A stretch of 64,000 nt of DNA from the NCBI GenBank assembly GCA_022496805.1, contig CM040103.1, forward strand, positions 7,830,001 through 7,894,000, read 5' to 3'. Every line of letters starts with the position of its first letter. The first letter of the stretch is position 1. This document shows positions 35,317 to 48,139 of this stretch, piece after piece. This stretch comes from Pohlia nutans (taxonomy: Eukaryota; Streptophyta; Bryopsida; Bryales; Mniaceae). Position numbers and translations under genes: made by a program. Below the pieces are notes generated by a model, which was given only the letters and a program-made list of their open reading frames with translations, ran no database searches and was not told the origin of the DNA.

Positions 35317-36265
35317 TTAACCCCTAAAGGCCCTTAAAAGCCAAAATGGCTTTTTGTTGTTTCGGGCAGCCTAGATGACGGGTTTAACTTTAGTATTTTG
35401 GGTTAAACTTTGGTGTGGGTGTGGTAATACATACATACTACATGTGGTAAAATTTGGGCAGCCAAATTCAAGTTTTAGAAATTTATTATGCAAAATTTTG
35501 TTTTCAAGCCCAACTGGGGCAGCAAAAAAAAAAAAAACATTAGTGTTTTTTTGAATTTTTTTTTTGGAAATATGTTTTTAATAATACTACTACACACATT
35601 TAAAAAAAATCCAAGTTGAAAGTTTTAACAATTTTACATGGGCAGCCTTCAAAATTTACAATAGCAAGCTTCAAAGTTTTTCGTAATTTTACATTTTTTT
35701 CTTTCAAAAATTGTCAAAATTTGAGATTTAGGAATTTTTTGATTCTTTTTTTTTCTAAAATTCACAAACTCATAGATGTAACTTTTCACCGTTCACTTTT
35801 TTACTAAACCAAAAACCTTTAACGTTATTCAAGTTTTACCTTATTGTGGTTTTTGAACCTTCTTCTGGAAAATAATTTGCATGAAGGCCAAAAAAGCATA
35901 ATGAGTCTCTAAAATTTTGCATGGAGGTGCCTAACTTAGTTACCTACATGGAAAAAAATATGAGCAAAATGTTTGGGGTAATAATCATCAAGTCCCCCTT
36001 TGCACCATTTAGACTATGCCTTTTGGGTAAAGCCCAAAAAAAACTTTTGAATCAACTTTGAATGTTATAAACTCACAAATGGTAAAGATCCAACGGTTGA
36101 AATTTAACATGGTGTTAGTGCAAGTAGTTGGGTTGAAGATCTTACGGTTGGAAGTACAAAAAAAGTTTAAACATATTGAAACATACATTAACTTCCACAA
36201 GGTGCTCAAAAATCGCAGTTTTTGGTTTTGGAGGTCCCAAAACACCTTGGGCCTTTAGGGGTTAA
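35317..36265. mobile_element. TTAA-flanked (piggyBac-like) element, 949 bp
   Basis: TTAACCCCTAAAGGCCC at the left and GGGCCTTTAGGGGTTAA at the right, TTAA on both sides. Non-coding interior with repeated 'cccaa'/'ggcagcc' motifs. Loosely related to 39601-40513 (both carry 'acggttga' motifs near the right end). Confidence 0.85.
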
Positions 36266-36908
36266 ACAATGAACACTTTTACTATTATAATGATTTTGTT
36301 ATTTTCATAAATTGGTGATAAAATATAGTTTATGATGTTTTTGAAATGCCACAATACATTTAATCTGAACAAGATATGTAAAAGCTAAGACATTCATGTT
36401 TTTGCTGATTCCTTAGTCAAAATAACTACCAATTACAATTTTATACCTAGATAGCGGAATGTAGTTTTTTACAATTCGAATTATTTTGAAAACTCAAACA
36501 TGTCATGCTACATCATCTTTTATGAGATTCATAAAAATATAAAATTCACTTAAAATGGATGTACAAAATAAAAGTTACGAATAGATGAAGTTTCGCTACA
36601 ATGTTTCATTCATTTTATTCTTTGAACGACAACTTGCGATTATTTTCTAATTAAATTAATTAAAAAAAGAATTAACCACATCTCGCTCTTCTATCTTTAA
36701 TGCCATTTATAAAAAATATATAATTCCTTTTCATTAGATATATATAATTTAATGATATAAATGAATGAAATTTTGTAATAATGATTTATTTACGCAAAAG
36801 CATAAATTTGGAATTGTGGATGCATGTATTATCTTTGGATGAATTTAGGAAGTCAATTCATTCAATTGAAGTATTTTTGCTTTCTTTCACACAAATTTTA
36901 CACTCATA
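36266..36908. other. AT-rich intergenic
   Basis: No gene or clear repeat boundary seen. Confidence 0.4.
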
Positions 36909-36916
36909 CGTTCAAA

Positions 36917-37338
36917 CAAGGGCGAGAACAAGGGGGGGTCACTCCATAGTCAAGTTGAACACCACGTGCGAGACAAGTTTGCTACCCCTATATTATATGG
37001 CATAAATAGTTTTAAATTTTATGATATTTTTCTACATATACATAACCATTGATAACATCTTTTGTATATTTTTTTGAAATTTTTAGCCATATTATATTTT
37101 TATAGTAATTGTTTTAGTTCAATTCTGCGTCATTCTAGTTAGAAACGGTATGTTTTATTAAAAAAACACATCATTAGATTTGGTTATGAATTTTTAGTAT
37201 GTAATAGATATTGTGTATATCTACTCATGAAAAAAAATTGATAAAATTTTGATTCATTTTTGTGATGCAACTTAGAAAAAGTAGATTTTTTTGTCTCGCA
37301 CGTGGTGTTCTACTTGACAATGGAGTGACCTCTCCGTG
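36917..37338. mobile_element. hAT-like MITE with 8-bp target duplication
   Basis: Flanked by CGTTCAAA at 36909-36916 and 37339-37346. Ends CAAGG.. and ..CCGTG with a long subterminal inverted repeat: ggtcactccatagtcaagtt with 'caccacgtgcgagacaa', mirrored near 37290-37330. Eight-base duplications and CA..TG ends are typical of the hAT superfamily. No transposase. Confidence 0.85.
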
Positions 37339-37640
37339 CGTTCAAATCTATTGTCTCACACAATATACAACTCTTGTATACAAATCACAATGCTTTTTCT
37401 TACACAAATACACGTATTGATTCTCACATTTCATTCTAGAATCTTCTTATTTATATACAATGCCTCACAAAACATTGATTAGTACATAATAATAAAAAAA
37501 ATAGATGATTACAAAGATTATTTGATCAACAAAGAAAAACATTTAAATTATCATAACAACAAAAAAAACATCAACAAAATTTACAATTGCATTACATGTA
37601 AGGGAATGAGATAATAATTGTAAATTTTTCTACATTGCAG

Positions 37641-39261
37641 TCTCGGGGAGTTCACTAGACATGTATACATGTATACACGTGCGTGATAAAGGTATTTATT
37701 CAAGGGGTATTTAATTATCCATTCTTATATTTTTTGTACCGTATTATTATATAATTTGCTAATTCCTTATTTTTTAAATGACCCTATAATTACTTTTAAA
37801 TTTCATAAAGCTCTAATTTAAAGCTAGGTATATTCATTATAATTATTTGATTTTGCTCTAAAGGGTTGAGGAGCATTCAAAGTATTAAGTCACCAAAATC
37901 CAAGGCACAACAAGGTCTTACATTAAGAGTGTTCATAAACATTTTCAAACAACAAAATCAACCCAGATTCCTCAATCAAGTTACACGCACAATTAAACAC
38001 AATGGTACTGAGTGTCAAAAAACAAAAACAAAAACAAAAAACACACTAACAACAGAGCAAGCAAAAAGAGGGTCCATGCAATAATGTAGAAGGGCGTAGA
38101 GTTAACCCCTAAAGGGCCGGGGGGGGGGGGTGGGGGGTGTTGAGCTTAGCTCTTATTTTCTTGACTAGCTCTTGTAGCAAGCTCAATTCCTCATTAGTGT
38201 GAGGTAATTTTGACAATCCGCACCGTCAAAATTAAAGAAGACTTACATAGCTCTTTCATGAAAAAAAGATCAACAAAATCGCAATTTTTGAGAAAATGCC
38301 ACCGTTGAGAAGATTGGTGGAACTTGTTTGGGGCATTTTGTACACATGCTATAATCGGATAGTTCAAAAGTGCTCCAAAAATTATGAATTTTTAACAGTG
38401 AGTAGAAATCATCATTTTAAAGATGTGAAAAAAAATTGAAGTAATTTGGAGGTGTGAGGAGGAAGATATGAGGGTCTGAAGTGACGCTTAAATATCCTCC
38501 TTGCAACTTAAAAAAATCACCAAAAATCGCTCACTTGATGAATTTCCGATCAAAAAGTACCTACAGATTTGGCTCTTAAAAAGAGCTAGGGTCTCTTTGT
38601 TGCTCATCCTACAATTCAAAGCCCAAAGACCCAAATTTCCTCACTTTCTAGTTCCAAAAGCCCCTTGGGGGCTTTACGGTCCTTTAGGGATTAATACTAC
38701 AACATCCTGTTTGAAGCAGTCAGACACAAGACCAACCAAAATTCCTTTAATTATCTTGAGAAATTGTTTCTAGCACTTCAAACCACTAGCTAAACCGTTC
38801 ATAGCAAATGAAAGATGTCATGTTCATCTTGCAAAACAATTCCTAGCTTTTAAAAACACTAGTATATAATCAATAAACAATGCACGCCTTTGATTTCTGT
38901 TACGTCCCCCAATTTTTCCTAAACCTTAATCCGTCATCCACCCTCATCGATCTTTCATTCCATTTTTCCAACTGAATCGGCGTAGTTTTTCATCCAAAAT
39001 CTTCCCGTCTATGAACACAGAGGACACCCTATTTCAAAAAAAAACCTAGGATCCTCAACTCCTACGGTATATTTTTACAAACATTTAAAAAATATGCGTT
39101 GTTTATATCAAGCCCATATTATTTATAATACACATTTTATCATACATACTCACCTCTGTTACTTCTAAGAAAATTCTAAGTTTTTTCCTTTCGTGAATAT
39201 AAATTAACCTATATTTTCTCGCACGTTGTTTTCTAATATTATTGCTGTGAACTCCCCGATA
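37641..39261. mobile_element. hAT-like non-autonomous element containing a nested MITE
   Basis: Left TCTCGGGGAGTTCACT and right GTGAACTCCCCGAT, flanked by attgcag on both sides (7 exact bases). It shares subterminal 'cacgtgcg..' and 'tcgcacgttgtt' motifs with 43384-43680. The 600-bp TTAA element 38102-38694 has inserted into it. No transposase visible. Confidence 0.65.
38102..38694. mobile_element. TTAA-flanked (piggyBac-like) MITE, 600-bp family, nested
   Basis: The left end TTAACCCCTAAAGGGCC and right end 'acggtcctttagggaTTAA' match 14826-15419 end to end, apart from a G-run at 38118-38140. It sits inside the hAT-like element 37641-39261. Confidence 0.85.
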
Positions 39262-39600
39262 TTGCAGTGTTGTACTACAACTCATAAATAATGCAATTTT
39301 TCACTATTGAATACCAATCCACCACAAGAGTTTTACCACAACACCACAAATAATATCACAAATTTTGCCAAAAAATCATATTAAAACAACGTATTTTTGG
39401 GGAGATACTTTGTAATAGATGATTCGAGGAATTCACTAGTGTATAACTTGAATCTCATTTATATTTCAACTATATTATATTTTTGACAATAAGTCTAAGT
39501 TATCTGGAGTAAATAATGAGTCTAATTTGTATTTCAGAATGTTATTATATTGCGTAACTTGTGTTTTATAACCTGATTTGTAATGCAGTACAGAGAAACG

Positions 39601-40513
39601 TTAACCCCTAAGCGCTCAATCAACCATTTTATGGTCGCTGCCCAAATTTAATTGACTGCCCACGGTCAGGGTTGACTTTTTCCATGTTTTGACTTTTTTC
39701 CTTGATGTGGAATCAAGATTTCTATCGTCTGTGCTTGAAGACTCTTTGAACTGATGTGTGGTTGTATGCACAACATTTTTTGCAGTATACTTCTCCAGTG
39801 GAGCTTCACTTCTGATGAAATTGCAACCAGTAATAAAACGACAACTCAGACAAATTGAGCAACTGCCCATTCCAACCGGCTTTTGGGCATTGTAGTGTGT
39901 CAGAATGAGTGTGGACTTAGAAAATGGGTTCACGGAGTACCAAAATTAAATGGAGGAGAGGAATCAATGGAATTGAACGCGGTGAAGAGTGGCGAGAGCT
40001 ACTCTCAGTAATTAGGTAGTTATTGCACCTTGTGAGACCGGGTTCCTCCCTGCCTCCCTGAATTACTTTGGCTGCCCTAGGTCCAGCAAGGACCACAATT
40101 TTTCTTTGAAAATCGCATTTTCAGTTGCACCCTTTGTCATTGCAAGGAAGTGGAAAAATATTAAAAAAAAATTATACTTTCAAATTTATTCCCCCTAATT
40201 CTCAATTATTAAACCTTCATGTAGCCAAAGAGACGCAATCAATTTCAATTTTTTTTCTTTGAGTTATTGCCCGCAAAAGAGAGCTACCCGGAAATTTTCA
40301 AAATTTGAACTTTGAGACTAAATATCAAAAGATCCGCACGGTAAAAGTATCTAAATTTTCAAGAGTAAGTCAACATTACTATAATTTAATAGATCCTACG
40401 GTTGAATTTTCAAAAAACGGTTTTTTAAAAAAAAATTCTCACCGTTTTGGAAAATTGAGAAAAAAAAATGACAGTTTTAGTGTTCCACTCCTCCTTGGGC
40501 GTTTGGGGGTTAA
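39601..40513. mobile_element. TTAA-flanked (piggyBac-like) element, 913 bp
   Basis: TTAACCCCTAAGCGCTC at the left and 'cttgggcgtttgggggTTAA' at the right, TTAA both sides. The internal frame on the minus strand (39616-39933) has no recognisable domain. Confidence 0.75.
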
Positions 40514-40823
40514 AGATGTAGAAAAAATTCACTCAAAATTCATCACATATTCATATGGATATGTGAATTGGAAATTATATATTTTAATAGATTTTGTATC
40601 AATCATTTTTATAATGTATATGAATTCAGCACTAAGTGATATTTATAAAGTATCTAATAATCACATGTGTATAATAGTAAGTTCTCATTATAGATATTAG
40701 AATGTTATATTAAAGAGTGATAAGAAAAACTTTCAATCGCAATGTGTAAATAATAGCAAATGGGATGAATATGTATTCTCGTAGTAATCTTAATTTATTT
40801 ACATTTTTTGTTGTTTTGTAGGT

Positions 40824-41066
40824 GATATTGATTGCTACAAGTCTTACATGAATAGACTCATTACCACGGGAAAAGAAGGTAAGCGGGAAAAACTTGTGAA
40901 AGATGCTCAAAAAATATATTTATGTTCCACTTGTGGTTTGAACGTTGATGATTCTATTAAAAGAAACATGCATATTAATGAGAAAGACCATAAGTCAAGA
41001 GTTGTTAGAGGAATAATTCAAAATATAATGTTGAATATGTTTGTGACGTTTGATAAAAATGTATGA
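40824..41066 (+). pseudogene. Fragment with one C2H2/U1-like zinc finger
   Basis: After an acceptor-like 'ttgttttgtag', the frame reads D-I-D-C-Y-K-S-Y-M-N, then Y-L-C-S-T-C-G-L..M-H-I-N-E-K-D-H. This fits C-x2-C-x12-H-x5-H zinc fingers. It stops after about 80 residues with no credible neighbouring exon. It may be a gene or transposon relic. Confidence 0.3.
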
Positions 41067-43375
41067 GAACATGGTCGAAGTAAAAAGTACTGATGAAATA
41101 AAGATAAGTGAACTGAAAAAAATCAATTGAGGACTTCAAATTGCGTAGATACTACATCTTTAGCAATGTGAAAAGAAATTATTGTGTGAATAAGGCGAGG
41201 TTATACAAAAAAAAGTGATTATCAAGAAGTAACTGAAAATTCTGTTTTATTTGAGAACGGAGAAGTTCACGAATTGATCGTTTTCAAATGAGTTAGGAGA
41301 CGTAGCATATAACTTATGTCTGACAACATAGTAGGTAACTAGATCAAAAAAATTAAAAATGAGGTTTGATTTTTATGTTTAGTGTCTGCGTTTGTTGTGG
41401 TCATTTAAATAGATATTCTTAATCTCATAAAAGTAGGAACTAGATTTCACTTCTCTTTATATCACATTAAAATTGTACAGTCGTTTGAAAGGTGAAATTT
41501 CATCTTTCATGAATGATCTTGAATAGATTGTCTCTTCATCTGTAGGAACTTGTGGTCTGCGGGTGGCTAATACCTCGTTTATCATAATGGAAATCACTTT
41601 AGATGATTTTGTGTATAAACATCAAGATATAAAAAATGTTGCGAATATTGTCATTTATTGATTTGAGAAAGAAAATAAATTGGGTTTTAAAAGAACAATT
41701 TGTAGATTGCATGATTTTGTCATTTTTTTTAAACCTACCAAAGGAATCATGGCCATGTTCGATGGAATTAAAATATAACATGAAAACGAAAAGGAATGAT
41801 ATTTGATATAACCAATTAAGAGTTGTGAAAGAAGTTGTTTTCAAATCGAATGAAAACAGAATAGAAGCATTATAATTTAAACAATTAACACATAGATGTC
41901 ACACGTGGTGAGTTTAATCAAGCCTTGTTCATTTGTAAATTATTATAATTTGTTAGTTAAGTGTGAAATTAATCTACATCAGTTTATAAAAGATTTTAAA
42001 GAGCAAGTCTATATTACAAACTTGAACGAACGAAAGAATGCATAGTTGTGACTAACTAATTATCTTTGTTTTTCAGATGCTCTTTGTGTTTCTTGCCTCA
42101 TTATCAAGGTGTTGAAAAGTTGATACCTACAGAAGCACTCCACTTACAGAATTTAGTCTTGTGATCCTACAAAGCTAAGCCTTGTGATCTCAAAGTTTAA
42201 CTTTACAGTTTTTTGAACCGATACAATTACGGACCGAATTTACGCCGTTCAGTAAAAAAAATACCACTCACTTACTTGATTTCATCATTAGAATCCTTGG
42301 GGTTTAAATAGCTAGAATACTATTTAGAAACTCTCAATTTAAGCTACTAGATTGTCTTGAGCATATCGGTAAATTCGACCGTTCGGTCGACTGATGAGAA
42401 GTTTTCCTTCTTTTTAAATTATAGTAGCTCCTTAAATCCAACAATTTCTAAATTTTTACCACAAGCTTTAAGGTACTCTAAAGACTTTTCCAATTTTTGT
42501 AATAATTTTAGAGTCCTTTAATTATTTTTACAATTTTTAAAATCTCAATCACTATATATCCGATCTAAAATATATTTTAACAAAATTCTGAAAATAAACT
42601 ATGATTTTCGTGGAGTTCTTTTAAGACTCGGAATTTTTGTGCATTTATTTGAAGTTTTTAATATTATAATTATTCGTGTAATTTTCTGTCATACTCACTA
42701 CCTAACTAAAGCAGTATTTACTCCTTACTTCCTTCTATATCTTAACTCCTATGACATAGTGGTATTAGAGGCATCCCTCTCAGTATAATATATCTTAGAT
42801 TTACGACAACTTCGAGCCTTGTTAAAACTGATAACAAGTTTTACATAGACAATCACATATATTATGGTATTATTACCAATTAACTTAAAATAGATTTGAA
42901 AGTATTTATTTGGTTATTCCATCCTACATTTGACTATTTCTACTCATTTTTTATTTTAGAAAAATATACATAGAAAAAATAAAAAATAAAAAATAAAATT
43001 AATCACTCTGAACACCAAGTGTTGAGTTGATGCCCCACATGGGATTCATATTGGAGATTAATAGTCTAGTTTCAAATGTCATCTATTTGCATAAATTAAA
43101 TGACTACCACTGAATATTGTCATGTGGAGTTTAACATAAACTTTTGTTTAACTTGTTCCCTTTCCTTGGCAGGTTTAAGGTTGTGACATTGTGTTGCAAA
43201 TGATGTATTGCAATTTTCAGAGGAAGTTCTTGAATTTGTATATGACATTTAGGAGGTCAACAAACAATGATTCATCAATAATCTGTTTTTTTTTTCATTT
43301 GAAGAAAGGGAGACTATTTTTTTATGATTTTGTGAGTGAGTCATTTAGTACTTTCAACAATGACGTGTTTTGTAA
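41067..43375. other. AT-rich intergenic
   Basis: No gene recognised on either strand. No long inverted or direct repeat noticed. Confidence 0.45.
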
Positions 43376-43383
43376 GTTTGAAA

Positions 43384-43680
43384 CTCGGGGAGGTCACTCC
43401 CTTGTATATTTTGTATACACGTGCGATAATGACCTATTTATTTGGGGGGTTATTTTAGCAAAAAAATTTAGCAAAAAATATTATTAGGTGATGGTTTTTT
43501 ACATATAAAAAGCCTGAGAATATTATATGTGATGGTATTTTACATGTAAACATGTTTCATTTTTTTAAAATCCCCTATTTTACATGTACATTTTTTACAA
43601 AATTTATCTACAATGAATATATTGGACCTTATTTTTTATCGCACGTTGTTTCTAAAATTTTCGCCAGTGAACCCCCCGAG
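43384..43680. mobile_element. hAT-like MITE with 8-bp target duplication
   Basis: Flanked by GTTTGAAA at 43376-43383 and 43681-43688. Ends CTCGGGGAGGTCACTCC and 'cagtgaaccccccgag', subterminal 'acacgtgcgataa' / 'ttatcgcacgttg'. Same family as 37641-39261. Confidence 0.85.
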
Positions 43681-43689
43681 GTTTGAAAT

Positions 43690-46555
43690 AGAAATTTATG
43701 CTCATATGTACAACTTGTTGCATTCATAATTGGTTTGTTATTTTAAATAATTATACAATATAATTGCATGATACAGTTTGCTTTCGTTCCATAAACAATA
43801 TAAACTATTGTTTGATTTCAGTGCATTACAATATTGTGGGTTTTTGCAAGAAATAAGTTCTTGCATTGTTGCAGAAGAAATTCAACATCCCATATTATGA
43901 GCGTTTTGACTGTCTCTAGTCAAAAGCTCATATGTCCGGCCGTTGGGTGGGTGAATTATAGACGCAAGCAATGGACTCCTATTAACCTAGGCGTTTGTGT
44001 GTGAGATTTTTCTAACTAAAACGGTGAAAAATAGTGAAAATTGGACTAACGGGGTAACTTGCAAGAAATTACAGCACATGTAAACGGTCGATTTGGACCG
44101 TTTATAAGTACCTAAATGAACCCAAACCCCTCCCAATTCACCCTATGCACTTAGTGCACTAAATCGGGCTTAAAATTGGGAATTAGGGCTTGCAATTAGG
44201 GTTTTTAGGCGTGACACTAAAAATTACAGCACAAAACCCCACTTTCACAAGGACATTAAACTCTCACAATTGAGAGTTTTGATGATTCTCTATCCTTACA
44301 AAAGACAACCTAAGCTCAATTAGCAACCTTGTGCTAATCCTAAACACAATCCTAAACTAATTTCAACAATTAGGGTTTCTTGGGAAAATTTGGGCAATGC
44401 TTTCGCGTCGTGCCCAAAAACCCTAGTTTTAAAACCCTAAATTGTCTAAACTTCTTAATAATGAATTGGCTCGGTGAAAATCGGGCAGCGCTTCCGCGCT
44501 ATAACCCTCACCGGACCAAATTCACCCACGAACAACACCAAAAGGAACAACAAGTTCAAAGCAATCACAATTGACAAAATTCAAACAATTCTCTTTTTTA
44601 CCATTTCTACTTCCAAAATAAAAAACAGACAATGAAAATCCTACCTCAACCTCACAATCTTTCCAACCAAACAACAATGTATTTCTCACTAATTTTTCTC
44701 TACAATTCTCCTATCACACAACTAAAAAATCCTCCTTCACTTCTCCAATCTTCACACACCAAAATCTCAATGCATAAAATTCTAGATCTAGATCTAAACG
44801 AGGTTCTCTCTCTCTTCTCCTACGGCGCAGACACACACTGAACTGGCGGCCACAGAAGCGGCACGGGTGGGATTTTGAATCCCACCTCAAACTACATCCA
44901 TCTCATGGGGAAATTCATCCATTCTAAATCTCATCCTAAACCCAAAACTCCCACTTAACCCCACTTAACCGGGAGTGCAATACTACACTAATCCAATAAC
45001 ATAAACTAAACTCACTCTAAAAGACTAAAGAATAAACTCAACAATAAGTTAATAAAATAAGACTAAAAAAATAGGAAATTAAAAGCCTAAAATAACAACC
45101 ACAAAAATAGCTCAAGCAACTAATAAAATAGACTAATCAATTAGAATAAAATAATCAACTAAAATGGCAAGCAATAAAAATAGACTAAAATCATCGAGTA
45201 AAATAAAAGGACAAACGGCCCAATTGCACATAATCAAACAATCAAATCGTTAAAAGTAAATAAACACACAAAATTATCTAGATAAAAAAGAATCTAAAAT
45301 TGCAAATAATAACCGAGCACTAAATGCAAACAAATCCAGGAATTTGTCTAACCGGCTAAAATGTCCCGATTAGACAAATATAAATTACTAAACATATCAA
45401 AACTATCGAACTAAGAGTTTATCACTAAAGTGAACCGGTTCGACGGTTCACACATATATAATGATGTCATTGTAGAGTTTTACCATACAAAATTGTCAAG
45501 CACAATAATAAATTGTAGAAATATGTGTGAATAGCATATCAATTACTTTTTATCATACTTTCAAATGTAGTGAAAGCTATTGATAATCTCAAAATTAATT
45601 CTCTTCCCAACATATGTCAATTTTGACTTGTTCTGGTATTTCAAATACCCCATTTGAATACATCATGCAAATGAATTTACAATATTGCAATCTTAGTGTG
45701 GATTGATTACAGTATGTGTCATCTTTACACAAGTTCCTATGTCGGAAAAACAACAAATTTTCCTCTTGAAAATACTTGTTTATAATTTCTTACATAGGAA
45801 TGTTTTCATATTTCCATTGAAAATTTCCCTTTGAGTGTAATTTTCCCTTATATGAATGTTTCATAATGTACACTCATAATTTCCCATATCTTTTCATCTC
45901 TTTTTGTAATTTTCCCACATGGGAAACTTTTAAACGGCACTCACAAATTTTCCTTATGACCATCCCAGAAGTTAGACAAAATTCTCATGATTGTAATCTT
46001 CTCAAATGAATGTATGAGGGATCTACTTTTCATTCGGGGAAAGATCGTAAGGATTCTTGCTGGAAGCTCCATGTGATGCAAAAAGAACACAAGGTCAATG
46101 TGCACAGCCAAATAGCAATTGATTAACAAAAGTGACTATATTTTGGAGTATTTGGGTGGTAGAAACAACATCACAGCCAATTGCAAGCACTATTAGAGAA
46201 TTGGTGTCTAAAACAATAGATATTTGCACTAAAATTCAATGTTTGTTCTAGTTGTTTTGGACGTGTTATTCGGTTTATCAGTCAACATAAATTTCTAAAA
46301 TAAATTAAAAAACCAAAATATCAATTTTTTCAAAAAATAACAAAGTTGCTCAAAATTATTTTTGCCATTGGACAAAATTTATAGCCTGTTTGGTCAATTT
46401 TTGTGAACTACCTAGGAAAAAAAATTGGAGTTGATTTTTTCAAAAAATATTAAAGTTGTCTGAAATTATTTTAGCCATCTAAACAAAATTTATAGCTATT
46501 TTGATCAATTTTTGTGGACAACTTGGGAATTTTTTTTGGAGTGATCAGGAAAAAG
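43690..46555. other. Intergenic, no gene recognised
   Basis: 43920-44950 is less AT-rich, with 'aattagggcttgcaattagggtttt' repeats and short frames (44380-44574 and 44632-44841) lacking motifs. 45000-45350 is A-rich. This could be part of an old retroelement, but no protease, integrase or RT signature was found. Confidence 0.4.
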
Positions 46556-46559
46556 TTTA

Positions 46560-46690
46560 GGCTGCCCCAACCATACTGCGGAATCTACCACGGTTTGCAT
46601 TGTCTTTGTTGACAGTGGCCGCAATCGAACTCACAACCTCCTAACTCCAAACGAAGCACTAGACCACCACACCACGTAGATTTCTCCGTG
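46560..46690 (-). mobile_element. Possible tRNA-derived SINE relic
   Basis: On the minus strand, an A-box-like TGGTCTAGTGC is followed about 35 bases later by a B-box-like GAGTTCGATTGC, preceded by GTGGTGTGG. The cloverleaf does not close, so it is not a functional tRNA. A short unrelated tail ('ggttggggcagcc') follows, as in tRNA-headed SINEs. Confidence 0.4.
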
Positions 46691-47646
46691 CAAGTCAATG
46701 AATATTTTTGTTAATTACAAGTGAACATAACAGAGAGGGATTTATTTGTCATGTAAATTTTTTTGTTTTTTCAATTTTTTTTGCAATAGATCATGCAAGT
46801 TTATTTCTGTATCTACAAGAAATTCAAATTTTTTTAATCTTTTTATTTTTTTGACAAAATTGTGATGGCTAGAAGCTGTTTTTATTTTCACAACGGACTT
46901 TGAATATTTTTAGTGATGCTAATTTTTTTTAAATTTTTTTTTTGGTAGATTATATAGGCATTTCTATACATCTAGAAAAGAATTCAAAAGAATTCAAAAT
47001 TATTTGTTTTTGACAAAATTTCCTATTTACATTGAAAACAAGTTTATTAAAAACAAAACAAAAACACAGTGTAAATTGCCTAATAGAACATTCTTACAAT
47101 TGGGATTGATATTTTCCAAAATCAAATTTCAATAGAATTATTATACTATTATACATTTTTATTATTTTTTATTATCATATATATTATTATAATAATTATT
47201 TATTTGATTTGTGTTGATTCGGTCATAAATCTTCTTGTACTCCTAAAACCAAAACAAAAACTAGGTGACATTTGTTGAACCCCTTACAAGAAGTTGTTAA
47301 ATTTATCAAGTCGTAACCACAAGTGTCCAAAACAACAAAAAATTGTTGACTTTTTGTAAGTTTTGTCGGCATTTTCTAGTAGTGAAGTCACATATCGACA
47401 CTTCAAACACAAGAATCAGTTATGATAGAATCACTACGAATGGAAAGCGTTGTACCCTCTCCACTTGCATTTTGATTCAGCTAAATGTGAATAAAAGCCA
47501 CTACAGATATGGTAGCAGGGAAGTGAATAACCCCCACCTTTAACCCTTAAATTCTTGAGGGTTTTTGCCACAAACTAAATGTGTTATGATATGTGTTATA
47601 TATGAAATTTCGAAGTTTGTAAAATATAAAAGTTGTAATGTTTAAT
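46691..47646. other. AT-rich intergenic
   Basis: No gene seen. Ends at the left target duplication of the LINE. Confidence 0.45.
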
Positions 47647-47659
47647 TTCTAAATTTCAT

Positions 47660-48139
47660 AGATAGATAGAAACACCAACCCTATTAAAGGGCTGGCGTGA
47701 ATAAAGTGTCCGTTCGTAATGTCAATGACCCGGTGCCCACAGGACAAAGGGACATTGGGACAATACTACTCTCCCCTTGCGAGGATGGACACTATAGTAA
47801 CCAGAACAGAGCAACAGTGACAGTAATAGAGGAGAAAAGCGAAGTTCTGTTGGGTGAGTGTTAGTTTGTATAAAGGTATGTTTAGTGTTAATTGTTATCG
47901 CCAAGTCATGAGTTCTTTGGTTGGTTGGCGAAGGACGTTGTATCACGATTATGTGGTCCTGGTTCGAAACCAGTTGGGCTCGTTGAGCAGTGGTGTGATA
48001 CACATGGCTTGGTGCTGCTAGTGAATTATCATGGCAGGAAAGTTGTACCAACCAACCGGCCCCACCTATCCCCTGAGACAAGTTGAGCTAGTGGATTTGA
48101 AGAGTGGCTAGCAGTGGTTTTCACCACTACCCCCTTCTT
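47660..48139 (-). other. LINE 3' UTR, with antisense pol III-like boxes
   Basis: Follows the ORF2 stop (TAA, 48140-48142). The same sequence is present at 61699-62175. It contains, on the opposite (+) strand, TTGGCGAAGGACG and the perfect B-box-like GGTTCGAAACC (47971-47981), together resembling an internal pol III promoter. The last 100-140 bases are those found in the dispersed short copies. A conserved-looking minus-strand frame here (48081-47722) is discussed under rejected items. Confidence 0.7.

Noticed and set aside
44030..44950. Possible LTR retrotransposon or gene 5' region
   Set aside because: No terminal repeats, primer-binding site or pol motifs found. Left as unassigned intergenic sequence.
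47722..48081. 119-residue minus-strand frame in the LINE 3' UTR, also present in copy B (61799-62113)
   Set aside because: Similarity simply follows recent common ancestry. The two peptides diverge at the C-terminal side through indels and the frame runs into the terminal tail. No domain recognised.
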